From assembly GCA_041398665.1 (NCBI GenBank), contig JAWKUH010000006.1, positions 150,797-214,796 on the forward strand: a stretch of 64,000 bases of DNA. The letters are read 5' to 3'. A program made the position numbers and the translations under genes. Of this stretch, positions 18,109-27,280 are shown one piece after another. The DNA is from Rohdeia sp041398665 (GTDB lineage Bacteria > Planctomycetota > UBA1135 > GCA-002686595). Under the pieces are notes generated by a model. That model saw only the letters and a list, made by a program, of their open reading frames with translations. It was not told where the DNA came from and did no database searches. The first letter of the stretch is position 1. Each line of letters starts with the position of its first letter.

Positions 18109-20796
18109 GTGGTCAAGAAGAACGCAGACGGCATCACCCTCGTCATCGTCGAGTCGCCCACCAAGGCCAAGACGATCACGGGCTTCCTCCCCAAGGGGTA
18201 CGTGGTGGAGGCGTCCGTGGGCCACGTCCGCGACCTGCCCACCTCCGCCAAGGAGATCCCGGCCTCCCACAAGGGCGAGAAGTGGGCGCGCCTCGGCATC
18301 GACATCGACAACGACTTCGCGCCGCTCTACGTGGTGCCGCAGTCGAAGAAGGAGCAGGTCCGGAAGCTCAAGGACCTCGTCAAGCAGGCGGACGAGATCT
18401 ATCTCGCGACCGATGAGGACCGCGAGGGCGAGTCGATCTCGTGGCACCTCATGGAGGTGTTGCAGCCCAAGGTGAAGCCGAAGCGCCTCGTGTTCCACGA
18501 GATCACGCGCGAGGCCATCCACGAGGCGCTCGAGCACCCGCGCGACCTCCACGAGGGTCTGGTGCAGGCGCAGGAGACGCGGCGCCTGCTCGACCGCCTC
18601 TACGGCTACGAGGTGTCGCCGATCCTGTGGAAGAAGATCGGTCCCGGTCTCTCCGCGGGGCGCGTGCAGTCGGTCGCCGTGCGACTGATCGTGCAACGCG
18701 AGCGCGAGCGCAAGTCCTTCCGTCGCGCGACGTACTGGGACCTCGTCGGGAGCTTCGCGGCGCCGCAGGGGCGCTTCGACGCGACGCTCGTCACGGTCGA
18801 CGGCAAGCGCGTCGCGTCGGGTCGCGACTTCGACCCCGACACCGGACTCCTCTCGGCCGGTTCGAACGCGCTGTGGATCGACGAAGCGGGTGCCCAGTCG
18901 CTCATCGACGAACTGCGCGACGTCGCCTGGTCCGTCGAGTCGATCGAGAGCAAACCGTTCACCGAGCGGCCGAGCCCGCCGTTCACGACGTCGACGCTGC
19001 AGCAGGAGTCGAACCGCAAGTTGCGCCTCAGCGCGCGCGACACCATGCGGGCCGCGCAGCGACTCTACGAGAGCGGCTTCATCACCTACATGCGTACGGA
19101 CTCGACGACTCTCAGCGAGCAGGCCCTCGGCCACACGCGCGAGCAGATCGAACGGTTGTACGGCAAGGACTACCTGCCCGCCGAACCGCGCCGCTACAAG
19201 ACGAAGGTCCAGAACGCGCAGGAGGCGCACGAGGCGATCCGTCCGGCCGGCGACTTCAGGACGCCCGACGACGTGCGCAAGCAGGTCGGTGCCGACGAGG
19301 CCCGCGTCTACGAGCTCATCTGGAAGCGCACGATGGCGTGCCAGATGGCCGACGCGAAGGGGCACCGCGTCACGCTCAAGGTGAAGGGCGGTCGCGCCGT
19401 CATGCAGACCTCGGGCAAGACCATCGACTTCCCGGGCTTCCTGCGCGCCTACGTCGAGGGCGCCGACGACCCGGAGGCGGAGCTCGCGGACAAGGAGACC
19501 GTGCTGCCCGCCGTGACCGCGGGTCAGTCCGTCGACTGCGAGAAGCTGGTCGCCAAGGACCACACGACGCAGCCGCCAGCGCGCTACACCGAGGCGTCGC
19601 TCGTGAAGGAGCTCGAGTCGAACGGCGTGGGTCGCCCCAGCACGTACGCCTCGATCATCGACACGATCCTGAGGCGCGAGTACGTCGTGAAGCAGAGCAA
19701 CGCGCTCGTCCCGACGTTCACGGCGTTCGCCGTCGTCGGACTGCTCGAACGCCACTTCGAGAACCTCGTCGACGTCGAGTTCACGGCGCGCATGGAGAGC
19801 GACCTCGACCGCGTCTCGCTCGGCGAGATCGAGTCGACGCCGTACCTGCGCTCCTTCTACTTCGGGAACGGTCAGCCGGGCCTCAAGGACCTGCTCGTGC
19901 AGGAGATCGACCCGCGCGAGGCCTGCACGTTGCCGCTCGGCGAGGACGAGCAGGGCCGCACGATCAACGTGCGCGTCGGTCGTTACGGTCCGTACCTCGA
20001 GCGCGGCGACGAACGCGCGAGCATCCCGGAGGGGACGCCGCCCGACGAGATCACGCTCGAGCACGCGACGCTGCTGCTCGAGCGCGGCTCGGGACCGCAG
20101 GAGCTCGGGACGCATCCCGAGAGCGGCGAACCGGTGTTCCTGAAGTCCGGTCGCTTCGGCCCGTACGTCCAGCTCGGGACCGGCGACGACGGCGAGAAGC
20201 CGAAGATGAAGTCGCTCTTCCCCGGCATGGTGCCGGAGGAGGTCGACCTCGAGACCGCGCTCCGACTGCTGTCGATGCCGCGCACCGTCGGCACGCACCC
20301 GGAGAACGGCGAGCCGATCCTCGCCGACCTCGGTCGCTACGGTCCGTACCTGCGCTGCGGCAGCGAGACGCGCAGCCTCCAGACCCCCGAGCAGATCTTC
20401 GCGATCGACGTCGACGAGGCGCTGAAGATCCTCGCCACGGAGAAGCGCGGAGGTCGCCGCGGCACGCCCGAGGTGCTGAAGGACCTCGGTGCGGAGGACG
20501 GCGGCGAGCCGGTGAAGCTGCTGAAGGGCCGCTACGGTCCCTACGTCACCGACGGCACGACGAACGCGTCGCTGCCGAAGGACCGCGAGCCGGACGGCGT
20601 GACGCTCGCCGAGGCGCGCGAGTGGCTGGCGGCCCGAGCCGCCGCCGGTCCGCGCAAGAAGAAGCGCTCGGCGAAGAAGACGTCGACCAAGAAGACCGCG
20701 AAGAAGGCGGCCAAGAAGGCGACGAAGAAGGCGGCCGGGAAGAAGACCGCCAAGAAGGCCGCGAAGAAGGCCGCCAACAAGTCGGCCGACGCGTAG
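18109..20796 (+). CDS. topA: DNA topoisomerase I with Lys/Ala-rich tail
   Basis: Relaxes negative supercoils. The TOPRIM domain has LVIVESPTKAKTI (E15) and LATDEDREGESISWHL (acidic residues 102-109). The catalytic tyrosine is Y327 in GFITYMRTDSTTLS. After about residue 590 come repeated C-terminal modules of the GRYGPY type (four copies). No zinc-finger Cys4 motif is seen. The last 45 residues are a KKTAKKAAKKAT-type Lys/Ala tail resembling histone H1. Its 895 residues are typical of the family. The start is GTG at 18109; the TOPRIM motif begins ten residues later. Confidence 0.96.
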   Translation: MVKKNADGITLVIVESPTKAKTITGFLPKGYVVEASVGHVRDLPTSAKEIPASHKGEKWARLGIDIDNDFAPLYVVPQSKKEQVRKLKDLVKQADEIYLATDEDREGESISWHLMEVLQPKVKPKRLVFHEITREAIHEALEHPRDLHEGLVQAQETRRLLDRLYGYEVSPILWKKIGPGLSAGRVQSVAVRLIVQRERERKSFRRATYWDLVGSFAAPQGRFDATLVTVDGKRVASGRDFDPDTGLLSAGSNALWIDEAGAQSLIDELRDVAWSVESIESKPFTERPSPPFTTSTLQQESNRKLRLSARDTMRAAQRLYESGFITYMRTDSTTLSEQALGHTREQIERLYGKDYLPAEPRRYKTKVQNAQEAHEAIRPAGDFRTPDDVRKQVGADEARVYELIWKRTMACQMADAKGHRVTLKVKGGRAVMQTSGKTIDFPGFLRAYVEGADDPEAELADKETVLPAVTAGQSVDCEKLVAKDHTTQPPARYTEASLVKELESNGVGRPSTYASIIDTILRREYVVKQSNALVPTFTAFAVVGLLERHFENLVDVEFTARMESDLDRVSLGEIESTPYLRSFYFGNGQPGLKDLLVQEIDPREACTLPLGEDEQGRTINVRVGRYGPYLERGDERASIPEGTPPDEITLEHATLLLERGSGPQELGTHPESGEPVFLKSGRFGPYVQLGTGDDGEKPKMKSLFPGMVPEEVDLETALRLLSMPRTVGTHPENGEPILADLGRYGPYLRCGSETRSLQTPEQIFAIDVDEALKILATEKRGGRRGTPEVLKDLGAEDGGEPVKLLKGRYGPYVTDGTTNASLPKDREPDGVTLAEAREWLAARAAAGPRKKKRSAKKTSTKKTAKKAAKKATKKAAGKKTAKKAAKKAANKSADA

Positions 20797-20811
20797 CGCG
20801 CGAGCGCGTAC

Positions 20812-21026
20812 GGCGCCGCTTCGCGGCGCGCGCCCCACGCAGGTTCACAGGGAGCCGGGGAGGACGGGGAGGAAGGCCCGTTCGTCGTTCCGCAACTCGA
20901 CGAATCCAGCGACTCGACGTCACCGCGCGCCGCAGCGGCTCATCGATCGCCGACAACGTTCGACCTCCCCGTCCTCCCCGCCTCCCTGTGATTCGTGTGG
21001 TCCGGCGCCGCAGGCGCCGTTCGGGC
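20812..21026. repeat. Long inverted repeat, GGGGAGGAC type, with palindromic borders
   Basis: Left arm 20846-20872 and right arm 20964-20990 (27 bases each) are reverse complements at 26 of 27 positions (CACAGGGAG... GGGGAGGAC words). Before it lies GGCGCCGCTTCGCGGCGC (about 20814-20831), and after it CCGGCGCCGCAGGCGCCG followed by TTCGGGC (about 21003-21026). The same two border palindromes occur in the block at 766-919. It sits 15 bases after topA and may end topA transcription. No gene is seen between 20797 and 21215. Confidence 0.87.
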
Positions 21027-21215
21027 GGAGGAGGGCCGCGCGGAAGCCCGCGGCGCAGGAGACGGAGGGGCTCGCGGGCGCTACGATGGCCGGACTCGGG
21101 CGCGCGCACCAGGCTCGCTCGGAACCGCAACCACGCGAGCGCCGCGACCCCTCCGCGCGACTCGCGGATCGACACGGCGCGCGAAGCACGCCCTCACGAA
21201 GACGCCACCTCCCAC

Positions 21216-22277
21216 ATGGACATCACCGAGATCCCGGTCGACGGCTACGAGCGCGTCGCCCGCTGCCGCGACCAGGCCACGGGGCTCCACGCGATCATCG
21301 CGGTGCACGACACCACCCTCGGGCCCGCGCTCGGCGGCATGCGCATGCTGCCCTACGCGTCGGAGGACGAGGCGCTGTTCGACGTGAAGCGCCTCGCGCG
21401 CGGCATGACGTACAAGTCGGCGGTCGCGGAGACGGGTCTCGGCGGCGGCAAGTCCGTCGTGATCGGCGACCCCGGCGAGGTGAAGTCGCCCGAGCTCTTC
21501 CAGGCGATGGGTCGCTTCGTCGACAGCTTCGGCGGCAAGTACATCACCGCCGAGGACATGAACATCGGCATCGCGGACCTCGAAGAGGTGCGCAAGTCGA
21601 CGAAGTACGTCACCGGACTCTCGCGCGAGGCCGGCGGCTCGGGCAACCCGAGCCCCTACACCGCGCGCGGCGTGGTGCAGGGGATGCGCGCGGTGCTCCG
21701 CGAGGTGTTCGGCGACGAGTCGTTCACCGGCCGGTCCGTCCTGATCCAGGGCGTCGGCGCCGTCGGCGGTGCCATGGCGCGGATGCTCGTCGAGCGCGGT
21801 GCGAAGGTCCTCGTGTGCGACCTCAACGAGAAGCGCGCGAAGGACCTCGGGCGCGAGCTCGGCGTCGACGTCGTCGCCGACAAGGGCCACCACGCGCTCG
21901 AGGTCGACGTGTACGCGCCCTGCGCGCGCGGCGCCGGCGTCAACGACCAGACCATCGGCGAACTGCGCTGCAAGGCGATCGCGGGCTGCGCCAACAACGT
22001 GCTGCTCGAGGAGCGCCACGGCGACGAGCTCAAGGAGCGCGGGATCCTCTATGCCCCGGACTACGTGATCAACGCGGGCGGCATCATCAACGTGTCGGTC
22101 GAGGTCCAGCCCGGCGGCTACGACGAGAAGCGCGCGGTCGAGCGCATCGACCGGATCTACGACAACCTCCTCGAGGTCTTCGCCATCTCGCGCGGCGAGG
22201 GCATCTCGACCAACCTCGCGGCGGATCGCCTGGCCGAGCGCCGACTCGCCGAGGCGCGCCAGCAGCAGAACGTCTGA
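21216..22277 (+). CDS. Leucine/valine dehydrogenase family enzyme (Glu/Leu/Phe/Val dehydrogenase)
   Basis: NAD-dependent oxidative deamination of a branched-chain or similar amino acid to the 2-oxo acid, 353 residues. The substrate-binding region has LGGMRM (39-44). The catalytic lysines are K67 and K79 in MTYKSAVAETGLGGGKSV, a pattern typical of leucine dehydrogenases. The Rossmann motif is QGVGAVGGAMA, and the hinge VINAGGIINVSVE is conserved. Exact substrate choice between Leu, Val and Phe cannot be read from sequence by eye. It stands alone between the repeat block and a strong hairpin. Confidence 0.9.
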   Translation: MDITEIPVDGYERVARCRDQATGLHAIIAVHDTTLGPALGGMRMLPYASEDEALFDVKRLARGMTYKSAVAETGLGGGKSVVIGDPGEVKSPELFQAMGRFVDSFGGKYITAEDMNIGIADLEEVRKSTKYVTGLSREAGGSGNPSPYTARGVVQGMRAVLREVFGDESFTGRSVLIQGVGAVGGAMARMLVERGAKVLVCDLNEKRAKDLGRELGVDVVADKGHHALEVDVYAPCARGAGVNDQTIGELRCKAIAGCANNVLLEERHGDELKERGILYAPDYVINAGGIINVSVEVQPGGYDEKRAVERIDRIYDNLLEVFAISRGEGISTNLAADRLAERRLAEARQQQNV

Positions 22278-22298
22278 CACGTCCGGACGTCGAACGAA

Positions 22299-22341
22299 CC
22301 GCGGGAGACGGGCGAGCAGAGGGCTCGCCCGTCTCCCGCGG
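22299..22341 (+). terminator. Perfect 19-bp hairpin after the dehydrogenase
   Basis: Arms 22299-22317 and 22323-22341 are exact reverse complements (CCGCGGGAGACGGGCGAGC) around a 5-base loop, 22 bases after the stop codon. There is no T-tract. It is one of several long GC hairpins after genes in this genome. Confidence 0.7.
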
Positions 22342-22484
22342 CTCCGTTCCCGCGCCGTCTCGACGCGAGGTCGCTCGATGCGCGCTGACCGCCGATTGAC
22401 CCGGACTTCACGCTCCCTTCGTCCGGCTTTGCGAGCGTGTTGACGTTCCGGCGCACCGCGCCGCCGTCCGAAGCCCCGAAGGTC

Positions 22485-23507
22485 ATGCGCCACCAACCGA
22501 GCCACCGCCTCGCCCTCGTCCTCGCCCTCGCGTCCGCTCTCGCGAGCTGCGGCACGCCGAACCTCTCCGGCGACCCGTCGACGGGCGCACAGCTCGCCCC
22601 GCAGGCTCGCGCGGAAGGGCCCGCCGCGAACGCACCGTCGACGCAGCCCGCCGCGGCGCGCGAGGAGACGGAGGACGACTCGCCAGCACCGCTGCCGCAC
22701 GCCGTCTACCGCAAGGACGGCTTCTTCGTGAGCGAGGCGTCGTCGAAGCGCGGTCGCCTGCTGTGGGTCTTCGCCGAGGGGTCGCAGGACCTCGCCGAGT
22801 GGCGCCGCGACGGCGAACTCGCGAAGAGCACGAGCCTGATCGGCGCGGGGCCCGCCGGAGCGACGCTGCGCTCGGGCGACCGCGACACGCTCCTCCGCTA
22901 CCTCGGTGCGAAGGACGGCTTCTGGGTCGACGTCGGCCACCTGGGTCGACGCGAGTTCCTGTGGGTGTTCCGCGAGGACTCGGACGAGCTGCGCGAGTAC
23001 GCCGCGAACGGCGAGCTCGGCAAGAACGTCACGCTCATCGGCGCGGGACCGCTCGGCGTCACGCTGCGCGGCGGCGATCGCGAGACGCTCCTCGAGTACG
23101 CCGGCACCAAGCCGGGCTACGTCGTCTCGCTCGGCCACATCGGTTCGCGCGAGTTCCTGTGGGTCTTCGAGGAGGGCTCGGCGGCTCTCGACGAGTTCCG
23201 TGCGAAGGGCGAGCCCGCGCAGAGCGTCACGTTCGTCGGCGGCGGTCCGCAGGGACTGACGCTGCGCGGTGCGGATCGCGGAACGCTGCTGCTGTACGCG
23301 GCGCGCAAGCCGGGCTACCACGTCGAGCTCGGCCGCCTCGGGAACCGCGAGTTCGTCTGGGTCTTCGAGGAAGGCACGCCGGAGCTCGAGCGCTTCCTCG
23401 CGAGCGGCGACCCCACGCAGAACGTCACGCTCGTCGGAGAAGGTCCGATGGGGGCGACGCTGCGCGGGCCCGACCGCCGGACGCTGCAGCGCTACCGCGC
23501 GCTCTGA
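22485..23507 (+). CDS. Lipoprotein made of four 66-residue tandem repeats
   Basis: 340 residues. A lipoprotein signal (LALVLALASALASC, Cys22) is followed by a Pro/Ala-rich spacer (23-77). Four gapless repeats then fill the rest: 78-143, 144-209, 210-275 and 276-340. The consensus is a Gly-aromatic start, REFLWVFEEGS, an acidic helix, GE-x3-VTLIGAGP-x-G-x-TLR-x2-DR-x-TLL-x-Y, then Lys. Lengths are identical (the last lacks one residue), so the gene grew by 198-base duplications. I do not recognise the repeat as a known domain. The ATG at 22485 was chosen over an upstream GTG because the signal peptide starts there. Outer-membrane or cell-surface attachment is inferred. Confidence 0.85.
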   Translation: MRHQPSHRLALVLALASALASCGTPNLSGDPSTGAQLAPQARAEGPAANAPSTQPAAAREETEDDSPAPLPHAVYRKDGFFVSEASSKRGRLLWVFAEGSQDLAEWRRDGELAKSTSLIGAGPAGATLRSGDRDTLLRYLGAKDGFWVDVGHLGRREFLWVFREDSDELREYAANGELGKNVTLIGAGPLGVTLRGGDRETLLEYAGTKPGYVVSLGHIGSREFLWVFEEGSAALDEFRAKGEPAQSVTFVGGGPQGLTLRGADRGTLLLYAARKPGYHVELGRLGNREFVWVFEEGTPELERFLASGDPTQNVTLVGEGPMGATLRGPDRRTLQRYRAL

Positions 23508-23525
23508 GTCGACGTCGGAGCCGCA

Positions 23526-23577
23526 CGAACGCCGGGAGCCCGGTGCACCGCGAGGCGCACCGGGCTTCCGGCGTTCG
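23526..23577. terminator. Bidirectional hairpin between convergent genes
   Basis: Arms 23526-23546 and 23557-23577 pair at 20 of 21 positions around a 10-base loop. It separates the repeat lipoprotein (plus) from the kinase gene (minus) and can serve both. Confidence 0.65.
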
Positions 23578-23607
23578 CGCGGGACGTCGTCCCGCACCGT
23601 GTCCCGT

Positions 23608-24534
23608 TCACTGCTTGCGCAGGAACGCGACGAGGTCCGCCTCGAGCTCCTCGAGGCCGTAGTCCGGCACCGTGAGGCACTTGTAGACGAGCTTCTCGAG
23701 CGCCGGCGGCGAGTTCGGGTTGAGCTCGGAGGGCGGCGTGTAGGAGAGGAAGTAGGACAGGCTGAGGCGTTCGACCTCGCCGCCCTGCTCGCGACCCGCG
23801 TACTTCCACGGCGCGTCCTCGAAGGGCAGCGCACCGGTGAGGATCTCGTAGAGCATCACGCCGATGCCCATGACGTCCGCCTTGCTCGTCATGAGCAGCA
23901 GCGGGTTGTAGTGCGGCGTCGTCGAGACCAGCGCGCGCTCGCCGTCGCGCATCGCGGGGTCGATCATCACGACCGAGCCCGACGGTTTGACGATGACGTT
24001 CTCCGGCTTGAGGTCGCCGTGGTAGGCGAGCGAGCCGCTCCGCTCGAGGCGCATGAGCGTGCGCACGATCGAGAGGAACCAGTTGAGGCGGATGCCTTCG
24101 AGCGCACGGATCTTCTCGCGCAGCGTCTTGCCCTGCACGTAGTCCATGACGAGGACAGGGCGTCCCTCGTGGTCGATGACGTCGCGCAGGCGAACCACGT
24201 TCTGGCTGCGGACGCTCTCGAGCAGCGAACCCTCGTGGCGCAGCAGCGAGTCGATCTCGTGCAGGTCGAGGAAGTCGATGCGCGCTCCGTCGTTGCGGAA
24301 GAACACGGCTTCGCCCGGCGACTCGTCCGGACTGATCCAGTCCGGCGAGCGACGGTTGGTGACCTCGAGGCAACGCGTCAGATAGCGACCGCCGCCGGCC
24401 ATGTCGCCGACCTTGAGGGCGACGCGGTTCCCGCGCGGGTCCTCCGCCAGATAGACGCAGGAGAACGCGCCGCGGGCGAGGAAGTCGACGACTTGGTAGC
24501 GACCGATGGCGGCGCCGGTTTCGAGCCTGATCAT
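23608..24534 (-). CDS. Divergent Ser/Thr protein kinase
   Basis: Kinase domain of 308 residues filling the whole protein, with no membrane segment. It has a glycine-rich loop LARGAFSCVYLAED (19-32), a VALK lysine (K41), an insertion of about 55 residues before helix C, and a catalytic loop YHGDLKPENVIV with D174. The HRD motif is HGD, and the DFG motif is DPA (D192-P-A). The usual APE segment is not evident; TTPHYNP is followed by LLLMTSKADVMGIGVMLYEILTG. Catalytic lysine and both aspartates are present, so it may be active despite these changes. The ATG at 24534 was chosen because upstream residues are low-complexity Arg/Pro. Confidence 0.82.
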   Translation of the reverse strand: MIRLETGAAIGRYQVVDFLARGAFSCVYLAEDPRGNRVALKVGDMAGGGRYLTRCLEVTNRRSPDWISPDESPGEAVFFRNDGARIDFLDLHEIDSLLRHEGSLLESVRSQNVVRLRDVIDHEGRPVLVMDYVQGKTLREKIRALEGIRLNWFLSIVRTLMRLERSGSLAYHGDLKPENVIVKPSGSVVMIDPAMRDGERALVSTTPHYNPLLLMTSKADVMGIGVMLYEILTGALPFEDAPWKYAGREQGGEVERLSLSYFLSYTPPSELNPNSPPALEKLVYKCLTVPDYGLEELEADLVAFLRKQ

Positions 24535-24645
24535 GGGGCGGATGGGGGTGCCTGGTGATCCGCGACGCAGCGGTCGCACGCCCTCCTTCGACCCGCGCGC
24601 CCCCGCGCATTGAGTCCCCGCCGACCCCGATCCGCCCCGATGCCG

Positions 24646-25071
24646 TCAGCGCCCCCGGGAGGCCGCGATGTCGGGCGCGCGCTCGAGCCCGAGGAGCCGC
24701 ATCACCCCCTCCTCGAGCGTCCCGCTCCCGATGTGTTCCGGCGTGTCCCGGTGGGGGCGGTGGGCCCAGAAGCGGCCGCGCTCGTCGACCATCCCGACCT
24801 CCTGGTCCCAGCGGTTCCTGACGGAGTAGTAGTGACCTTGGGGTGAAGTCGCGCTTCCGTACTCGTGAACATGGCCGACGACGGCCCCGTCGAGCCGGAC
24901 GTCGTACACCGCGCTCAGGCTGCGGTGCACGGCGGCTCCGCCGGGATCGGACGGCGACTCCCGCTCGGTGACGATGCAGCCTTGGAGCAGGGCGGCGAGG
25001 AGTGCGGACGCGAGTCCCATCGGCGCGACCCGTCGGGCCCGTTCGGAGCGGTGGTGGGAGGAGCGGTTCAT
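24646..25071 (-). CDS. Small lipoprotein of unknown function
   Basis: 141 residues. An N-terminal Arg/His-rich stretch leads to MGLASALLAALLQGC, a lipoprotein signal with Cys32. The mature part includes VYDVRLDGAVVGHVHEY and RNRWDQEVGMVDERGRFWAHRP, suggesting a small beta domain; no family was recognised. The ATG at 25071 overlaps the stop of the YfhO-like gene (ATGA), so the two are co-translated. Confidence 0.72.
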   Translation of the reverse strand: MNRSSHHRSERARRVAPMGLASALLAALLQGCIVTERESPSDPGGAAVHRSLSAVYDVRLDGAVVGHVHEYGSATSPQGHYYSVRNRWDQEVGMVDERGRFWAHRPHRDTPEHIGSGTLEEGVMRLLGLERAPDIAASRGR

Positions 25072-27212
25072 CCCGGAGGGGCATCGGCGCGTCGGCGACG
25101 CGGCAGGAGCAGGAAGGCGAGCGCGACCGCGCCCAGCCCCGCCAGCAGGAGGCCGGTCCGGAAGGACGCGGGCTCGTACCGCATCTCGACGCGGTGGTCG
25201 CCGCTCGTGAGCCACACGCCGCGCAGGGCGTGGTCGACGGCGACGATCTCCGACTCCTCGCCGTCGACCTCCGCGATCCAGCCCGGATAGTTCGCGTCGG
25301 CGACGACCAGGAGTGCCGGAGCGTCGGCGCGCACGTCGATCGCGAGGCGCCTCGGTTCGTCGACGACGAGCTCCGCGCGCCCCGGCGGCGCGTCGTGCGC
25401 GGCGACCTCGAAGGGAGGCGGCGCCTCCACGATCGCGACGAGCGGGTCGAAGTCCTCGGCGCCGAGCAGGGCGAGCCGCTGCTCGGCGTCCGACACGACG
25501 CGGTGACCGCGCGCCAGGTACGCGCGGTCGAGCGCTCCCGGGTTCTCGTAGACGCGCAGCCCGCCGGGTCCCTCGAACGCGAGTGCGAAGGGCGGCGGCA
25601 TCGCCGAGCTCGTGACGACCCAGCGCAGCGCGAGCGCGTTCGCGAGCGGGATCGAGCGGTCGAAGTACGCCACGTACTTCAGGAACGTGCGCCGCGCCGG
25701 GTCGGTCGTGAGCAAACCGACGAGCTCGGTCACCCGGTCGAGCTCGATCGAGTCGTAGCCGTGGGGCACCGACACGTGGAACGGCAGGTTCGCGTTCGGG
25801 GCGAGCGTCATCGCGTCGGTCCCGATCGCGCGTCCCTCGACGCCGCCGAGGAACGACAGCGTCGGCGTCGGCGCGAACACGTCGTCCCGTGCACAGGTCG
25901 GGTTGATCCCGCGCCCGAACGCCACGAGCTCGATCGCGGCGACGGCGACGGCGACGGCCGCCGCGGCGGGGCGACCGCCGCGAGGGAGCCGCGCGAGCAC
26001 CGCGTCGAGCCCGTACGCCGCGAGACACGCGAGCCCGAACGCGAGCAGGAGCGCGAAGCGCATGACCTTGGTCGACGCGAGCACCGGCGTCGCGCGCGCG
26101 AGGTCGTAGATCGGCGGGACCTGCCACGCGAGGCACGCGGCGAGCGCCGTCCCGAGGAGCGCGAGCGTCCAACCGCGCGAGCGGCGCCGGATCGCGACCG
26201 CCGCTCCGACGAGGGCGAGGCCGAGCGCCACGAGGCCCACGTGACCGCCGACGACCTCGTTGAAGTTGAGGTGGCTCCCGTTCGGACCCGTGTAGCTCCC
26301 GTCGAGCGGACTGCCGTGGAACCACGGGTCGAGGAGGAGCACGGCGGCGCGCCACGGCTCGAGCGAGGACGTCACGTCGACGTCGGCGAAGAGCGAACTC
26401 GCGCGCGACAGGCCGAGGTACTCGACGAACGGGAGGACCTGCGGAGCGGCGAGCGCCGCTCCGATCGCGGCGCCGACGGCGAGTCGCGCGAGAGCCGACG
26501 CTCCGACCCTCGGCGCTCCGACGACCGTCGCGCGGGCCGCGACGTACGCGGCCACGGCGACGCCGACGTGCAGCGCGGTCTGCACGTGTCCCCCGACGCC
26601 GGCGGCGGCGACCCAGAGTGCGACGACCGCGGTGCCGCGCGCGTCGGGGCGCGACGCGACGCGCTCAACGCTCCACAGGGCGAGCGGCAGGAGCAGCGCG
26701 ACGTTCGTGTGCGGATGGCCGAGCCAGACGACCTGGAACCCGCACAGCGCGTACGCGACCGAGCCCAGCGTCGCCGCGGCCCGACCGAGTCCGATCCGCC
26801 GGAGGAACGCGCCGCAGAGCACGCCGGCGAGGACGAGCTTCGCCGCCGCGATCCACGCGAGGAGCGACCAGTTCCCCGTCGCGAGCAGCGGCCAGTCGAG
26901 CGGCCACAGCAGTCCGCCCGTCACCGCCGCGTGGACGGGCTGCCCGAGGTAGTCGTAGGGGTTCCAGAGCGGCACCTCGCCCGCCGCGAGCCGCTCGGCG
27001 AAGAAGGCCTTCCACGGCAGGGTCACGAGCGGCTGGTCGAGGAGCAGCTCGTTCGTCGGCGCGAGGGTCGTCTCGCTCCTCCACGGCTCGAACGGCGCGA
27101 GCGCGTCGTACGGCGCCAGCACACGACCGCCGAACAGGCTCTCGGAGAGGAGCGCCGCGACCGCGGCGAGCACCACGAGCGTCGGGAGGAGGGAGCGGAT
27201 CCGGTCGAACAT
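25068..27212 (-). CDS. YfhO-type polytopic membrane protein
   Basis: 714 residues with about ten to twelve hydrophobic segments in the first 480 residues, then a soluble C-terminal domain of about 200 residues and one last helix (LLLAGLGAVALAFLLL). Motifs typical of YfhO (PF09586) proteins are present: the early APYDALAPFEPWR loop, LWNPYDYLGQP, and DANYPGWIAEVDG near the end. Such proteins are GT-C-like glycosyltransferases or transporters in envelope polymer assembly; the substrate is not deducible. The ATG at 27212 was chosen because the first helix starts there. It is coupled to the small lipoprotein downstream and divergent from the MetAP gene. Confidence 0.85.
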   Translation of the reverse strand: MFDRIRSLLPTLVVLAAVAALLSESLFGGRVLAPYDALAPFEPWRSETTLAPTNELLLDQPLVTLPWKAFFAERLAAGEVPLWNPYDYLGQPVHAAVTGGLLWPLDWPLLATGNWSLLAWIAAAKLVLAGVLCGAFLRRIGLGRAAATLGSVAYALCGFQVVWLGHPHTNVALLLPLALWSVERVASRPDARGTAVVALWVAAAGVGGHVQTALHVGVAVAAYVAARATVVGAPRVGASALARLAVGAAIGAALAAPQVLPFVEYLGLSRASSLFADVDVTSSLEPWRAAVLLLDPWFHGSPLDGSYTGPNGSHLNFNEVVGGHVGLVALGLALVGAAVAIRRRSRGWTLALLGTALAACLAWQVPPIYDLARATPVLASTKVMRFALLLAFGLACLAAYGLDAVLARLPRGGRPAAAAVAVAVAAIELVAFGRGINPTCARDDVFAPTPTLSFLGGVEGRAIGTDAMTLAPNANLPFHVSVPHGYDSIELDRVTELVGLLTTDPARRTFLKYVAYFDRSIPLANALALRWVVTSSAMPPPFALAFEGPGGLRVYENPGALDRAYLARGHRVVSDAEQRLALLGAEDFDPLVAIVEAPPPFEVAAHDAPPGRAELVVDEPRRLAIDVRADAPALLVVADANYPGWIAEVDGEESEIVAVDHALRGVWLTSGDHRVEMRYEPASFRTGLLLAGLGAVALAFLLLPRRRRADAPPG

Positions 27213-27280
27213 CGCGATCGGCGGGCGGAAGCGGCCAGTCTCCTGGCCGTTCGCCTCCCGCGGCACTATCTTCTGCCCCG

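Noticed and set aside
14669..18475. A 1268-codon plus-strand open frame
   Set aside because: Antisense to prmA and the DinG-like helicase; no motifs.
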